This document shows positions 34,041 through 41,610 of a stretch of 64,000 nucleotides of DNA, piece by piece. Both the position numbers and the translations under genes were made by a program. The stretch comes from Vicinamibacterales bacterium (GTDB lineage: Bacteria; Acidobacteriota; Vicinamibacteria; Vicinamibacterales; UBA2999), in assembly GCA_041394705.1 (NCBI GenBank), contig JAWKHS010000017.1, positions 1-64,000 of the forward strand, given 5' to 3'. A model generated the notes under the pieces. The model searched no databases. It worked only from the letters and a program-made list of their open reading frames with translations, and was not told the DNA's origin. Numbering within the stretch: the stretch's first letter is position 1; every line of letters begins with the position of its first letter.

Positions 34041-35282
34041 TCACAGGGCCAGTTCGACCGCGAACGCGGCGGCCGCGGCGGCCAGCGTCGCGCCGCAGAT
34101 CGCACGATACCGCCCTTCGCCGATCACGACGGCGGCGGCGCCCTTGAGGATGGTATTCGACAGGATGCCGACCACCAGCCCCCGGGCCGCGACGTCGGCG
34201 CCTGCCGTCGGCGCGAACACCCGGCTCATCGTCATCGTCAGCGCGTCCACGTCGGTCAGGCCCAGGATCGCGGCGGATCCAAGCAGCCCGGCCTGTCCGA
34301 ACCACGCCTGCGCCTGCGACGCGGCATAGAGCACCAGCTGGAAGAGCGCGGCCATCTGGAGCGCAGCCCCGACGCGGAGGGGATGCTCCTCCGGAGGCGT
34401 CTCCACGCTGCTCCTCGCCCCGTGGCGGATCTCCCAGAGCGCGGCGGCGGCGAGGATGGCCGCCGGCGCCAGCAGCCACGGCGCCAGGGCCAGTGCCAGC
34501 GGCGGGTGCAGGACCGCCGAGGCGAGGAGGACGCGAGGGAAGAGCATCAGGTTCGCGGCCAGCGCCCCCACCGCCAGCGCGCGCCCCGCTCGCGGGTCCG
34601 TCCGGCTCGTCCGCGCGAAGCTCAGCGTCACGTTGGTCGACGAGATGAGGCCCCCGAGCGCGCCGGCGACCCACTGGGCCCGCTGCGGCCCGACCGCGCG
34701 GCGGGCGATGTGTCCCAGGAAGCCGAGACCGCTGAAGAAGAGCACCAGCGCCCAGAGCTCGCGTGGGCGAACGCCGGGCGGCGGCCCGAACGGCCCGGCC
34801 GGGAGCACCGGCAGCACGACGAGCGCCATGGCCGCGAAGCGGATGCCGGCCCGGAGCTCGGTGGCGTCGATTCGCGCGGCGAAGGCGTGCAGCCGCGATT
34901 TCTCGACCAGCACGAGTCCCGTGGCGACGGCGACGCCGCCGGCGACGGCGAGCTGCCCCAGGCCGGCGAGCGTGCCCGCGCCCAGCACCACCAGGGCCGC
35001 CGCCTCGGTCGTCCCGTCCACGTCGTGGCGGCTGGCCACGACGTAGGCGGCCACGATGAGCGCGGCGGTGCCGGCGGCGAGCGCGGTGGCCAGGCCCGGG
35101 GCGCCCCACACCGCCAGGCATCCGGCCAGGCCGCCGGCGAGACCCACCAGCCCGAACGTCCGGATGCCGGCAAAGCGCGCGGCCGGCCCCGTGGCGTGGC
35201 CGGACCACTCGCGCTCCAGTCCCACGACGGCGCCGCCGAGCGTCGCGATCGCCAGCGCGGTGAGCATCTCCAGCGGCGTCAT
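34041..35282 (-). CDS. MgtC/SapB-DUF4010 family membrane protein
   Basis: This 413-aa protein has an MgtC/SapB-like N-terminal region (about 1-140, GGAVVGLEREWSGH with the conserved G-x-E-R-E, and IRTFGLVGLAGGLAG) and a DUF4010 C-terminal half with six or more hydrophobic segments (GLISSTNVTLSFARTSR). The family is linked to magnesium and stress adaptation but the activity is not settled. Its ATG overlaps the stop of the HAD-ATPase gene (ATGA), so the two are translationally coupled and would share the sigma-54 promoter at 37024. Confidence 0.85.
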   Translation of the reverse strand: MTPLEMLTALAIATLGGAVVGLEREWSGHATGPAARFAGIRTFGLVGLAGGLAGCLAVWGAPGLATALAAGTAALIVAAYVVASRHDVDGTTEAAALVVLGAGTLAGLGQLAVAGGVAVATGLVLVEKSRLHAFAARIDATELRAGIRFAAMALVVLPVLPAGPFGPPPGVRPRELWALVLFFSGLGFLGHIARRAVGPQRAQWVAGALGGLISSTNVTLSFARTSRTDPRAGRALAVGALAANLMLFPRVLLASAVLHPPLALALAPWLLAPAAILAAAALWEIRHGARSSVETPPEEHPLRVGAALQMAALFQLVLYAASQAQAWFGQAGLLGSAAILGLTDVDALTMTMSRVFAPTAGADVAARGLVVGILSNTILKGAAAVVIGEGRYRAICGATLAAAAAAFAVELAL

Positions 35283-37003
35283 CGGCGCGGGTCGCCCTTC
35301 AGATCGTATCGCTCGCGGATCGCCGCCACCACCGCAGCGGCCGCGTCCGGCGCCCGCTGCACGGCGTACGCGCGTTCCACGTCGCGGACGTCGCGGGCCA
35401 GGGCGTCGTCGCGGAACACGTCGGCGAGCCAGCGCGAGAAGTCGTGGTGCCGGAGATGGTGATCGAGCGCCTCGCGCGGCAATTGTTCGAGCATGGCCGC
35501 CAGACCCGCCAGCGAGGCCGCGGCCGGAAGGCCTGGCGCGAACGTGAAGACGAACCGTTCGCCGCGCGGCACCGGCAGGTCCGCGTACTTGTGCCGGTGG
35601 CGCACGTGCGGCGTGAGTCGCGGCGCGACGGCGAAGCGCACGATGCCCCGGTGCGCCTCGTCGGCCGGCGGCAGGAGCACCGCCTCCGACACGCTCAAGG
35701 TGGCCAGCGTGGCGGTCAGCGTGGCCGGGTCGACCCCGGTCCAGCGCGCCAGGGCGGCCGCCTCGCGCGGGTCCGTGTGGCGCGTCGCGATGACCACGCC
35801 CATCTGGCGCATCACGGCGTCGCCCAGGTCGGCGGGGCGATAGGTGACGAGCGTGTAGCCGCCGTGGGAGAGATCCTCGAACACGTCGGGGGCCAGGTCC
35901 CGCAGGAAGTAGTGGGCTTCGTCCACGACGATCCGGTGGGGCAGTCCGCCCTGCCCGCGCAGGCGGGCCAGGGACGGCAGCAGGGCCTGGATGCCCTCGA
36001 GCTTCCGCGCGTGCGGCAGGTGGGAGAGATCGATGACGAGCCCGCTGTCCGGGAACCGGAACGCCCGTTCGAGATCGCCTGGCCCCGGGACCCGGTCCTC
36101 GTCGGCCAGCCTCACGCCGGGCAGCGCCTCGAGGGTCCGGTAGTCGCCCTCCGGATCGACGACGGCGACGGAGTAGCGGGCCAGCATGAGCTGCTCGGTC
36201 AGGAGGCCGGCCACCCACGATTTGCCCGACCGCGGGTCGCCGCTCACCAGCACGTTCCTGTCGCGGACGCTGAGCGTGAGCGGCGTGTCGCCGGATTCGG
36301 TGCCGACGAGCACGCGGCGGCGGCCATTCGGCGGCGGCAGGTCGCGCTCGGCCAGCCGCGTCCGCAGGAATCCGGCGACCGCCGCCGGCCCGCCGCCTTC
36401 CAGGACGAGGTCGGCGGCGCGCGCGAGCACCGGCGAGCCCCAGGCGACGGCCACGCCGACCTCGGCCGCCTGGAGGAGGGCGTGGTCGTTCTCGGCATCG
36501 CCGATGGCGAGCGTGTTGTGGGACGAGAGCCGCAGCGCGGTCAGCGCCTCGCCGAGTCCCGTGGCCTTGCTGACCGCCTGCGGCAGCACCATCAGGCGGC
36601 TCCGGTTGAAGGCCAGGACGAGCGGCAGCTCCTGCGCGCGAATGACGGCCAGGACCACGGCCGCGTCGGCCGCGTCGATGTCCACGATGCAGTCCCCCTG
36701 GTGCGCGACGACGCCGCGACGGCGAAGCTCGGCCACGAACTCCGGCGGCGGCGCCGCGTGGAGGCGGGTGGTCCGGCCGCTGGCGGGGAAGGCCAACACG
36801 GCCCCGTTCTCGGCCACGACGGCGTCGGCGAAGTCCAGATCGGGGCTGGCCCGCCTGAGCTCGCCCAGGATCCGACCGGTGACGAGGATGACGGCGATGC
36901 CCGCGGCGCGCGGGGCCTCGCGCGCGGCGCGGACGCCCGGGTCGACGACGCCGTCGTCGGCGATCGTCCCGTCGAAGTCGACGGCGAGCACCCCGTAGCG
37001 CAT
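35279..37003 (-). CDS. HAD phosphatase fused to a HerA/DUF87-like ATPase
   Basis: This 574-aa protein has two parts. Residues 1-215 form a Cof-type HAD phosphatase with nucleophile motif DFDGT (D9, D11), VTGR (41-44), K146 and the acidic GDAENDHALL block (168-177). Residues 235-480 form a P-loop ATPase of the HerA/VirB4 kind with Walker A GDPRSGKS (255-262), VVDPEGDY (281-288) and Walker B RIVVDEAHYFL (D361, E362). Such ATPases usually move DNA or peptides, so joining to a small-molecule phosphatase is unusual. The C-terminal third is unassigned. The ATG at 37001-37003 is chosen because DFDGT then lies at the usual distance. It shares a coupled operon with the DUF4010 gene. Confidence 0.85.
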   Translation of the reverse strand: MRYGVLAVDFDGTIADDGVVDPGVRAAREAPRAAGIAVILVTGRILGELRRASPDLDFADAVVAENGAVLAFPASGRTTRLHAAPPPEFVAELRRRGVVAHQGDCIVDIDAADAAVVLAVIRAQELPLVLAFNRSRLMVLPQAVSKATGLGEALTALRLSSHNTLAIGDAENDHALLQAAEVGVAVAWGSPVLARAADLVLEGGGPAAVAGFLRTRLAERDLPPPNGRRRVLVGTESGDTPLTLSVRDRNVLVSGDPRSGKSWVAGLLTEQLMLARYSVAVVDPEGDYRTLEALPGVRLADEDRVPGPGDLERAFRFPDSGLVIDLSHLPHARKLEGIQALLPSLARLRGQGGLPHRIVVDEAHYFLRDLAPDVFEDLSHGGYTLVTYRPADLGDAVMRQMGVVIATRHTDPREAAALARWTGVDPATLTATLATLSVSEAVLLPPADEAHRGIVRFAVAPRLTPHVRHRHKYADLPVPRGERFVFTFAPGLPAAASLAGLAAMLEQLPREALDHHLRHHDFSRWLADVFRDDALARDVRDVERAYAVQRAPDAAAAVVAAIRERYDLKGDPRR

Positions 37004-37023
37004 GAGCCCCCCCAGCCCCAGGG

Positions 37024-37038
37024 GCAAGTCGGGTGCCA
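37024..37038 (-). promoter_or_regulatory. Sigma-54 promoter of the HAD-ATPase/DUF4010 operon
   Basis: On the minus strand TGGCACC-CGAC-TTGC is close to consensus with GG-N10-GC. The predicted start is near 37012, about 9 nt before the ATG. Confidence 0.78.
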
Positions 37039-37092
37039 CGGCCAGCGCCAGGCCCCGGCGTTACCCCACCTGCCGGGCTGGCGCCGGCCCGC

Positions 37093-37105
37093 GGGTTTCT
37101 CCGCC
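37093..37105 (+). promoter_or_regulatory. Candidate activator site upstream of the HAD-ATPase operon
   Basis: GGGTTTCTCCGCC is centred about 87 bp upstream of the predicted start point and shares TTCTCCGCC with the 12185 element. Confidence 0.45.
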
Positions 37106-37170
37106 CGGGCGCGGAGTCGGCCGCGCGGGCCTCGCGCCAGGATTCGGCACGCGGCGGCTGGACGCGGGGC

Positions 37171-37176
37171 TATGAT
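37171..37176 (+). promoter_or_regulatory. Probable -10 element of the TlpA-like gene
   Basis: TATGAT lies 30 nt before the GTG at 37207; a start 7 nt downstream would leave a leader of about 24 nt holding GAGGAG. Confidence 0.45.
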
Positions 37177-37206
37177 GGCTGTCGCGCTGATTCCGAGGAG
37201 GGCCCC

Positions 37207-38193
37207 GTGGTTCGAACGATCGCCCGTCTGTCCGTCTGCGTGCTCCTGGCTGCCACGCCGTCCGCCGCGTGGGCCCGGCAAGCCGCCGCGCCGGCTCCGG
37301 GGCAGAACGTCATCGCCGACGTGCGTGCCGCGATTGCCAAGGGCGACTTCGCCCTCGGCGAGCGGACGCTCGAGGCCTACCGGAAGGACAAGGGCACCAC
37401 GCCCGAGGCCTTGGAGGCGTTGTCGTGGCTGGGCCGCGGGGCGCTGGCGGCGAAGATGCTCGACAAGGCCGACGACTACGCCACCCGCACCTACGACCTG
37501 TGCCTGGCCGCGCTCAAGTCGCGGCCGATGGACGCCGAGCCGCGGCTGCCGATTGCCATCGGCGCGGCCATCGAGGTGCGGGCGAACGTGGCGGCCGAAC
37601 GCGGGGCCCGGGCGGACGCGGTGCAGTTCCTGAACGAGGAACTGGCGACCTACCGCGGCACGTCGATCCGGACGCGCATCCAGAAGAACATCCACCTCCT
37701 GTCGCTGGAGGGCAAGCCGGCGCCGGCGCTCGAGCTGGGCGAGGCCCTCGGCGCCACCAGGCCCGTGCCGCTCGCCTCCTTGAAGGGCAAGCCCCTCGTC
37801 CTCTTCTTCTGGGCCCACTGGTGTCCCGACTGCAAGGCGATGAGCCCGGTGCTCGAGACGCTGCAGTCGCGCTACGGCGCGCAGGGGCTCACCATCGTGT
37901 CGCCCACCCAGCGCTACGGCTACGTGGCCGCGCGCAAGACGGCGCCCGCCGCGGAAGAGATGACCTACATCGCCCAGATCCGCGACCAGTTCTACCCGTG
38001 GATGGCCAACGGCCAGGTCCCGGTCAGCGAAGAGAACTTCAAGAACTACGGCGCCAGCACGTCGCCCACCGTGGTGCTCGTCGACCGCGAAGGCGTCGTG
38101 CGCCTCTATCACCCGGGGCAGATGAAGCTCGCCGAGATCGAGCCGCTGGTCAAGGCGATCGTCGATCGCAAGGGCACCGATCAGGCGCGGTAG
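37207..38193 (+). CDS. Exported TlpA-like thioredoxin-fold protein
   Basis: This 328-aa protein has a signal peptide (1-24), an all-helical TPR-like region (30-165) and a C-terminal thioredoxin/TlpA domain (about 170-322) with the redox pair in WCPDC (C206, C209) and the cis-proline segment ASTSPTVVLVD. It is probably a periplasmic thiol oxidoreductase, for example in cytochrome c maturation or disulfide repair. The GTG at 37207 is chosen because GAGGAG stands 8 nt upstream and the signal peptide begins there; longer frames start in non-coding sequence. Confidence 0.88.
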   Translation: MVRTIARLSVCVLLAATPSAAWARQAAAPAPGQNVIADVRAAIAKGDFALGERTLEAYRKDKGTTPEALEALSWLGRGALAAKMLDKADDYATRTYDLCLAALKSRPMDAEPRLPIAIGAAIEVRANVAAERGARADAVQFLNEELATYRGTSIRTRIQKNIHLLSLEGKPAPALELGEALGATRPVPLASLKGKPLVLFFWAHWCPDCKAMSPVLETLQSRYGAQGLTIVSPTQRYGYVAARKTAPAAEEMTYIAQIRDQFYPWMANGQVPVSEENFKNYGASTSPTVVLVDREGVVRLYHPGQMKLAEIEPLVKAIVDRKGTDQAR

Positions 38194-38226
38194 CCCACCG
38201 GGCCCGACGTCCCCGCCGGCTCCGCC

Positions 38227-39000
38227 TCAGCGCGCGCGCCGCTTGAAGGCGAGGCCGGACCACGTGTCGTCGATCCGGCAGACCTTGAAGTCGACGAGCC
38301 CGACCGCCAGTCCGCCCTCGCGGACGTCGTTGCCGTTGAGGTCCGTACGCACGCCCGACGTCGTCTTCGGCCAAGCCAGCCACGCCACCTCGGTCGTGAG
38401 GCGGCTCGACAAGACCGCCAGGGCGGCCTGAAGTTCCCGGCGCGAGGCGACGAACCACACGAATCGGCCGGCAGCCGCGCTCGCCGACGCCGTGAGCCGG
38501 GCGCCCGACGGGAGCGCGCCGAGCGTGGCCGCGAAGTTCTTCGGCGCGCCGATCACGGCCACGGTCTCCCCGGCCTTGATCCCCAGCTTCTGGGCCACCG
38601 ACCGGCCGGCGTAGAGCACGTCGGGCGGCACGAACGGCGCGGCCGGGACGGCGGCCAGCGCGCGCGGCAACGCCGTCTTCAGGCGGCCCCACGTCGTGTA
38701 GACGGCGTCGGGAAGGATCCCGCGCATCCGGGCCACGACCTCGGGCTCGCCGCCGACGAAGACCAGCGCGCGGTGGCGTGTGGCCGGGCTGGATCGCAGG
38801 GCCATCGCCACCTCGCGTCCGTGCGAGGGCCGGCGCGACAGGTCGATGAGGAAGAGGTCGGCCGTGCCCCCGCGGAGCGCCCGCATGAGCGGAGTGCCGT
38901 CGACGCCGGGGAGGTGGACGGGCTCATGGCCGAGCGCGGCCAGCGCGGCGACCCGTGCCGCTGCGTCCGCGGCGTCCCAGTGGACGAGATGGACCCGCAC
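38227..39000 (-). CDS. DUF3052 protein with receiver-like N-terminal domain
   Basis: This 257-aa protein has a receiver-like first half (VRVHLVHWDAADAAARVAAL, with LFLIDLSRRPSHG where the phospho-Asp region would be, and ALVFVGG), though the acidic triad is incomplete, and a DUF3052 second half (LGIKAGETVAVIGAPKNF, VWFVASRRELQAAL, LAWPKTTSGVRTDLNGNDVRE). DUF3052 has no known function. The start is GTG with GGAG 5 nt upstream, 10 nt after the OsmC stop, so the two are likely co-transcribed. Confidence 0.8.
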   Translation of the reverse strand: MRVHLVHWDAADAAARVAALAALGHEPVHLPGVDGTPLMRALRGGTADLFLIDLSRRPSHGREVAMALRSSPATRHRALVFVGGEPEVVARMRGILPDAVYTTWGRLKTALPRALAAVPAAPFVPPDVLYAGRSVAQKLGIKAGETVAVIGAPKNFAATLGALPSGARLTASASAAAGRFVWFVASRRELQAALAVLSSRLTTEVAWLAWPKTTSGVRTDLNGNDVREGGLAVGLVDFKVCRIDDTWSGLAFKRRAR

Positions 39001-39010
39001 GCCGGCTCCG

Positions 39011-39433
39011 TCAGGCGAGCGTGGCCTTGAGGGTGATCTCGTTCGCCGCGAGGGCGCGGGAGATGATGCACCCCGTCCTGGTGGCGTCGGCGAACCGCTG
39101 GAACGCCGAGGCGTCCACGCCGGGCACCTCGGCCACGACCTCCAGGTCGATCCGCGTGATCTTGAAGCCCGCGTCGTCCTTGCCGAGGTGGACGCTGGCC
39201 GTCGTCCGCACCGAGGTCGCGGGATGGCCGGCCTGGGCCAGATCGTTCGCCAGCGCCATCGAGAAGCACCCCGCGTGCGCGGCGCCCAGCAACTCCTCGG
39301 GGTTGGCGCCGGCGCCGTCCTGGAACCGGGTGGCGAACGAGTACGCGCCTTCGTAGGCGCCGCTGCCCAGCGCCACGCGGCCCGCGCCTCCCATGAGATC
39401 CCCGCGCCATTCCGCCGTCGCCGTCCGTGCCAT
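39011..39433 (-). CDS. OsmC-family peroxiredoxin-like protein
   Basis: This 140-aa protein is a short OsmC/Ohr-type enzyme with both catalytic cysteines: C56 in AHAGCFSMAL and C122 in TRTGCIISRAL. These proteins reduce organic hydroperoxides with lipoyl or thiol donors in the cytosol. The ATG at 39431-39433 has GGGAG upstream and gives the normal family length; the longer frame adds an atypical Arg-rich extension. DUF3052 follows 10 nt downstream. Confidence 0.92.
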   Translation of the reverse strand: MARTATAEWRGDLMGGAGRVALGSGAYEGAYSFATRFQDGAGANPEELLGAAHAGCFSMALANDLAQAGHPATSVRTTASVHLGKDDAGFKITRIDLEVVAEVPGVDASAFQRFADATRTGCIISRALAANEITLKATLA

Positions 39434-39539
39434 CGTCGTGCTCCCGCCGTACCCCTGGCCCGCGGATCGGGCCGTCTGACGGCATCGGCGGAGCGTACCA
39501 CGGCGCACGACGCCCGCGACGACCGCGGAGGCCGGTGGG

Positions 39540-39893
39540 CTAGCGGGGGGCGGCGGGCGGGAGGTCGCGGATGATGAAGAGCTTCTCCCCCGGCTTGATC
39601 ATGCCGAGGTCGCGTCGGGCGAGCTCTTCGATGGTGGCGGGGTCTTCGCGGTAGCGGCGAGCCTGTTCCAGGAGACGCTGGTTCTCCAGCCGCATCGCCC
39701 GCACCTGGTCTTCGAGGCCCTGGCGCTCGTCGCGGGCGCGCATCAGCTCGAAGAGTCCCTTTTCGCCCGCGATCGCGTCGACCAGGACCACCGCCGTCAC
39801 GATCACCAGCGCGATCCGGATCAGGCGGCGGCCGCGCGCCGTCGCCGGCGGAGCCGGTGGGGCGCTGTCGGCGCGTGGCGTGTCCTGATCCAT
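39540..39893 (-). CDS. FtsB/DivIC-family cell-division protein
   Basis: This 117-aa bitopic protein has a short cytosolic N-terminus, one membrane helix (about 24-43, IRIALVIVTAVVLVDAIAG) and a periplasmic coiled coil (about 47-85, RARDERQGLEDQVRAMRLEN) ending in the family block ARRDLGMIKPGEKLFII. FtsB links FtsL and FtsQ in the divisome. Here the gene stands alone, divergent from cutA, with a -35/-10 pair whose -10 ends 11 nt before the ATG. Confidence 0.85.
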   Translation of the reverse strand: MDQDTPRADSAPPAPPATARGRRLIRIALVIVTAVVLVDAIAGEKGLFELMRARDERQGLEDQVRAMRLENQRLLEQARRYREDPATIEELARRDLGMIKPGEKLFIIRDLPPAAPR

Positions 39894-39904
39894 TGGCGGA
39901 TGAC

Positions 39905-39933
39905 AGAATACCGGGTGTCGCGGCGAAGTACAA
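39905..39933 (-). promoter_or_regulatory. Probable promoter of the ftsB-like gene
   Basis: On the minus strand TTGTAC and TATTCT are separated by exactly 17 nt; the start point would fall about 4 nt before the ATG. The -35 is part of one copy of the CTTGTACT repeat. Confidence 0.5.
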
Positions 39934-39987
39934 GGACAGAGTACCGCGCCGTCCCCAAAAGTACAAGACTTCCCGGACGAGTACAAG
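39927..39987. repeat. Three copies of AGTACAAG between the ftsB-like and cutA genes
   Basis: AGTACAAG occurs at 39927-39934, 39960-39967 and 39980-39987 in a relatively AT-rich island. The first copy overlaps the ftsB-side -35 and the last overlaps the cutA GTG, so they may be operator copies for a shared regulator. Confidence 0.5.
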
Positions 39988-40322
39988 TGGAAAACGCGTC
40001 GGCCCCCTGCATCGTGCTCTCGACGTGGCCCGCCGGCACGCCGGTGGAGCCGCTTCTCCAGGCGCTCGTGGCCGAGCGCCTCGCGGCCTGCGTGCACGTG
40101 GCCGACGCCGGGACATCGGTCTACCGCTGGGACGGCGCGGTGGAGTCGGCCCGCGAGCGGCCGCTGGTCATCAAGACGACGCGTGCGGCCCTCGCCGCGG
40201 TCGAGGCGCGGTTCCTGGCGCTCCACCCGTACGACGTGCCGGAGTGGCTGGTGCTGGACGCCGCTGGCTCGGCCGACTACGCGCGGTGGATCGCGGCCAG
40301 CGTCGGTCCGGACACGCCCTGA
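39987..40322 (+). CDS. cutA: CutA-family divalent-cation tolerance protein
   Basis: This 111-aa protein is a CutA-type trimeric ferredoxin-like protein: CIVLSTWPAG, LVAERLAACVHV (about 36-47, the conserved LxAAC), SVYRWDGAVE and YDVPEWLVLDA. The biological role is debated (copper tolerance or signalling). I take the GTG at 39987 because it gives family length; the ATG at 39900 would add 29 residues encoded by the AGTACAAG repeats. Confidence 0.85.
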   Translation: MENASAPCIVLSTWPAGTPVEPLLQALVAERLAACVHVADAGTSVYRWDGAVESARERPLVIKTTRAALAAVEARFLALHPYDVPEWLVLDAAGSADYARWIAASVGPDTP

Positions 40323-40379
40323 TCGCGGACGGGTGTCATCGCGCGCGGGCGGGCGCCGCGCCCGCCGGTGGTCCGTCGT

Positions 40380-41531
40380 TCAGCCGAGCGCCTGGGACAG
40401 ATCGTCGACCAGGTCGTCGGCGTCCTCGATGCCGACCGAGACCCGCAGGAGGCCGTCGGTGATGCCCAGCGCGGCGCGGCGTTCGGGCGGCACCGAGGCG
40501 TGGGTCATGACGGCCGGGTGGGAGATGAGGGTCTCCACGCCGCCCAGGCTCTCGGCGAGCGCCATCAGCCGGACGCGGCCCAGCACCTCGCGGGCCCGAT
40601 CGATCGATCCGACGTCGAAGGAGATGAGGCCGCCGAAACCGTGCATCTGGCGGGCGGCCAGCGTGTGGTGCGGGTGCGAGGGCAGACCGGGGTAGATCGT
40701 GCGCACGACCCGCGCGTCGCCGGTCAGGAACTCCGCCAGGCGCATCGCGTTGGCGTTGGTCCGCTCCATCCGGACGGGCAGTGTCTTGGTGCCGCGCAGC
40801 ACCAGCCAGGCGTCCATGGGACCGAGAATCGCACCCGCGGCGTTCTGCACGAAGCGCATCCACTCGACGTCGTCGTCGTGACGCACCACGACGATGCCGC
40901 CCACCGAGTCGCTGTGGCCGTTCAGGAACTTCGTGGTGCTGTGCAGGACGATGTCGGCGCCGAGCGTGAGGGGCCGCTGGATCGACGGGCTCGCGAACGT
41001 GTTGTCCACCACCATCCGCACGTCGTGGCGGTGCGCGATGTCGGCCGCCGCCGCCAGGTCGGTCACCGAGAGCATCGGGTTGGTGGGGGACTCGACGAAC
41101 AGGTAGCGCGTCGTCGGCCGGAAGGCCGGGGCGATGGCCGAGAGGTCCGACGTGTCCACGTAGCTGAAGTCCAGCCCGAACTTCCGTCGCACCCGCTCGA
41201 ACAGCCGGTAGGTGCCGCCGTAGGTGTTGTCGCTGACGACGACGTGGTCGCCCGCCGACAGCCGGGTGAGCACCGCGTCGATTGCCGCCATGCCCGAGGC
41301 GAAGGCGAAGCCCGCCGTGCCCGCCTCGATGGCGGCGACGTTGGCCTCGAGCGCCATCCGCGTGGGGTTCTGCGTGCGCCCGTATTCGAAGCCCTTGTGC
41401 TGGCCGAGGCCCTCCTGCACGTAGGTGGACGTCTGGTAGATGGGCGTGATGATGGCGCCGGTGGCGGGATCGGGCTGCTGGCCGGCGTGGATGCAGACGG
41501 TCGCGAAGCGGGCGGACGCGGGCAGTTTCAC
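40380..41531 (-). CDS. Cystathionine gamma-synthase/lyase family PLP enzyme
   Basis: This 383-aa trans-sulfuration enzyme has YGRTQNPT (50-57), the PLP-phosphate and ring contacts FASGMAAI, DNTFASP and the PLP lysine K201 in HSTTKFLNGHSD. It makes or breaks cystathionine or homocysteine in methionine/cysteine metabolism; synthase and lyase members cannot be told apart by eye. The start is GTG with no clear ribosome site, perhaps another short-leader mRNA. It is divergent from the RsbU-type phosphatase. Confidence 0.9.
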   Translation of the reverse strand: MKLPASARFATVCIHAGQQPDPATGAIITPIYQTSTYVQEGLGQHKGFEYGRTQNPTRMALEANVAAIEAGTAGFAFASGMAAIDAVLTRLSAGDHVVVSDNTYGGTYRLFERVRRKFGLDFSYVDTSDLSAIAPAFRPTTRYLFVESPTNPMLSVTDLAAAADIAHRHDVRMVVDNTFASPSIQRPLTLGADIVLHSTTKFLNGHSDSVGGIVVVRHDDDVEWMRFVQNAAGAILGPMDAWLVLRGTKTLPVRMERTNANAMRLAEFLTGDARVVRTIYPGLPSHPHHTLAARQMHGFGGLISFDVGSIDRAREVLGRVRLMALAESLGGVETLISHPAVMTHASVPPERRAALGITDGLLRVSVGIEDADDLVDDLSQALG

Positions 41532-41610
41532 GGTGGCGCCACGTTACTCTGTTATCATTCGCGCTGGCAATCGGTCGCGCGGTCCGTCACCGACGTCGCG
41601 CGCCCCGCTG

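Noticed and set aside
39900..39986. ATG at 39900 as the start of cutA
   Set aside because: It would add 29 residues encoded by the AGTACAAG repeats (STR/EYR pattern) that CutA proteins lack; the GTG at 39987 gives the normal length.
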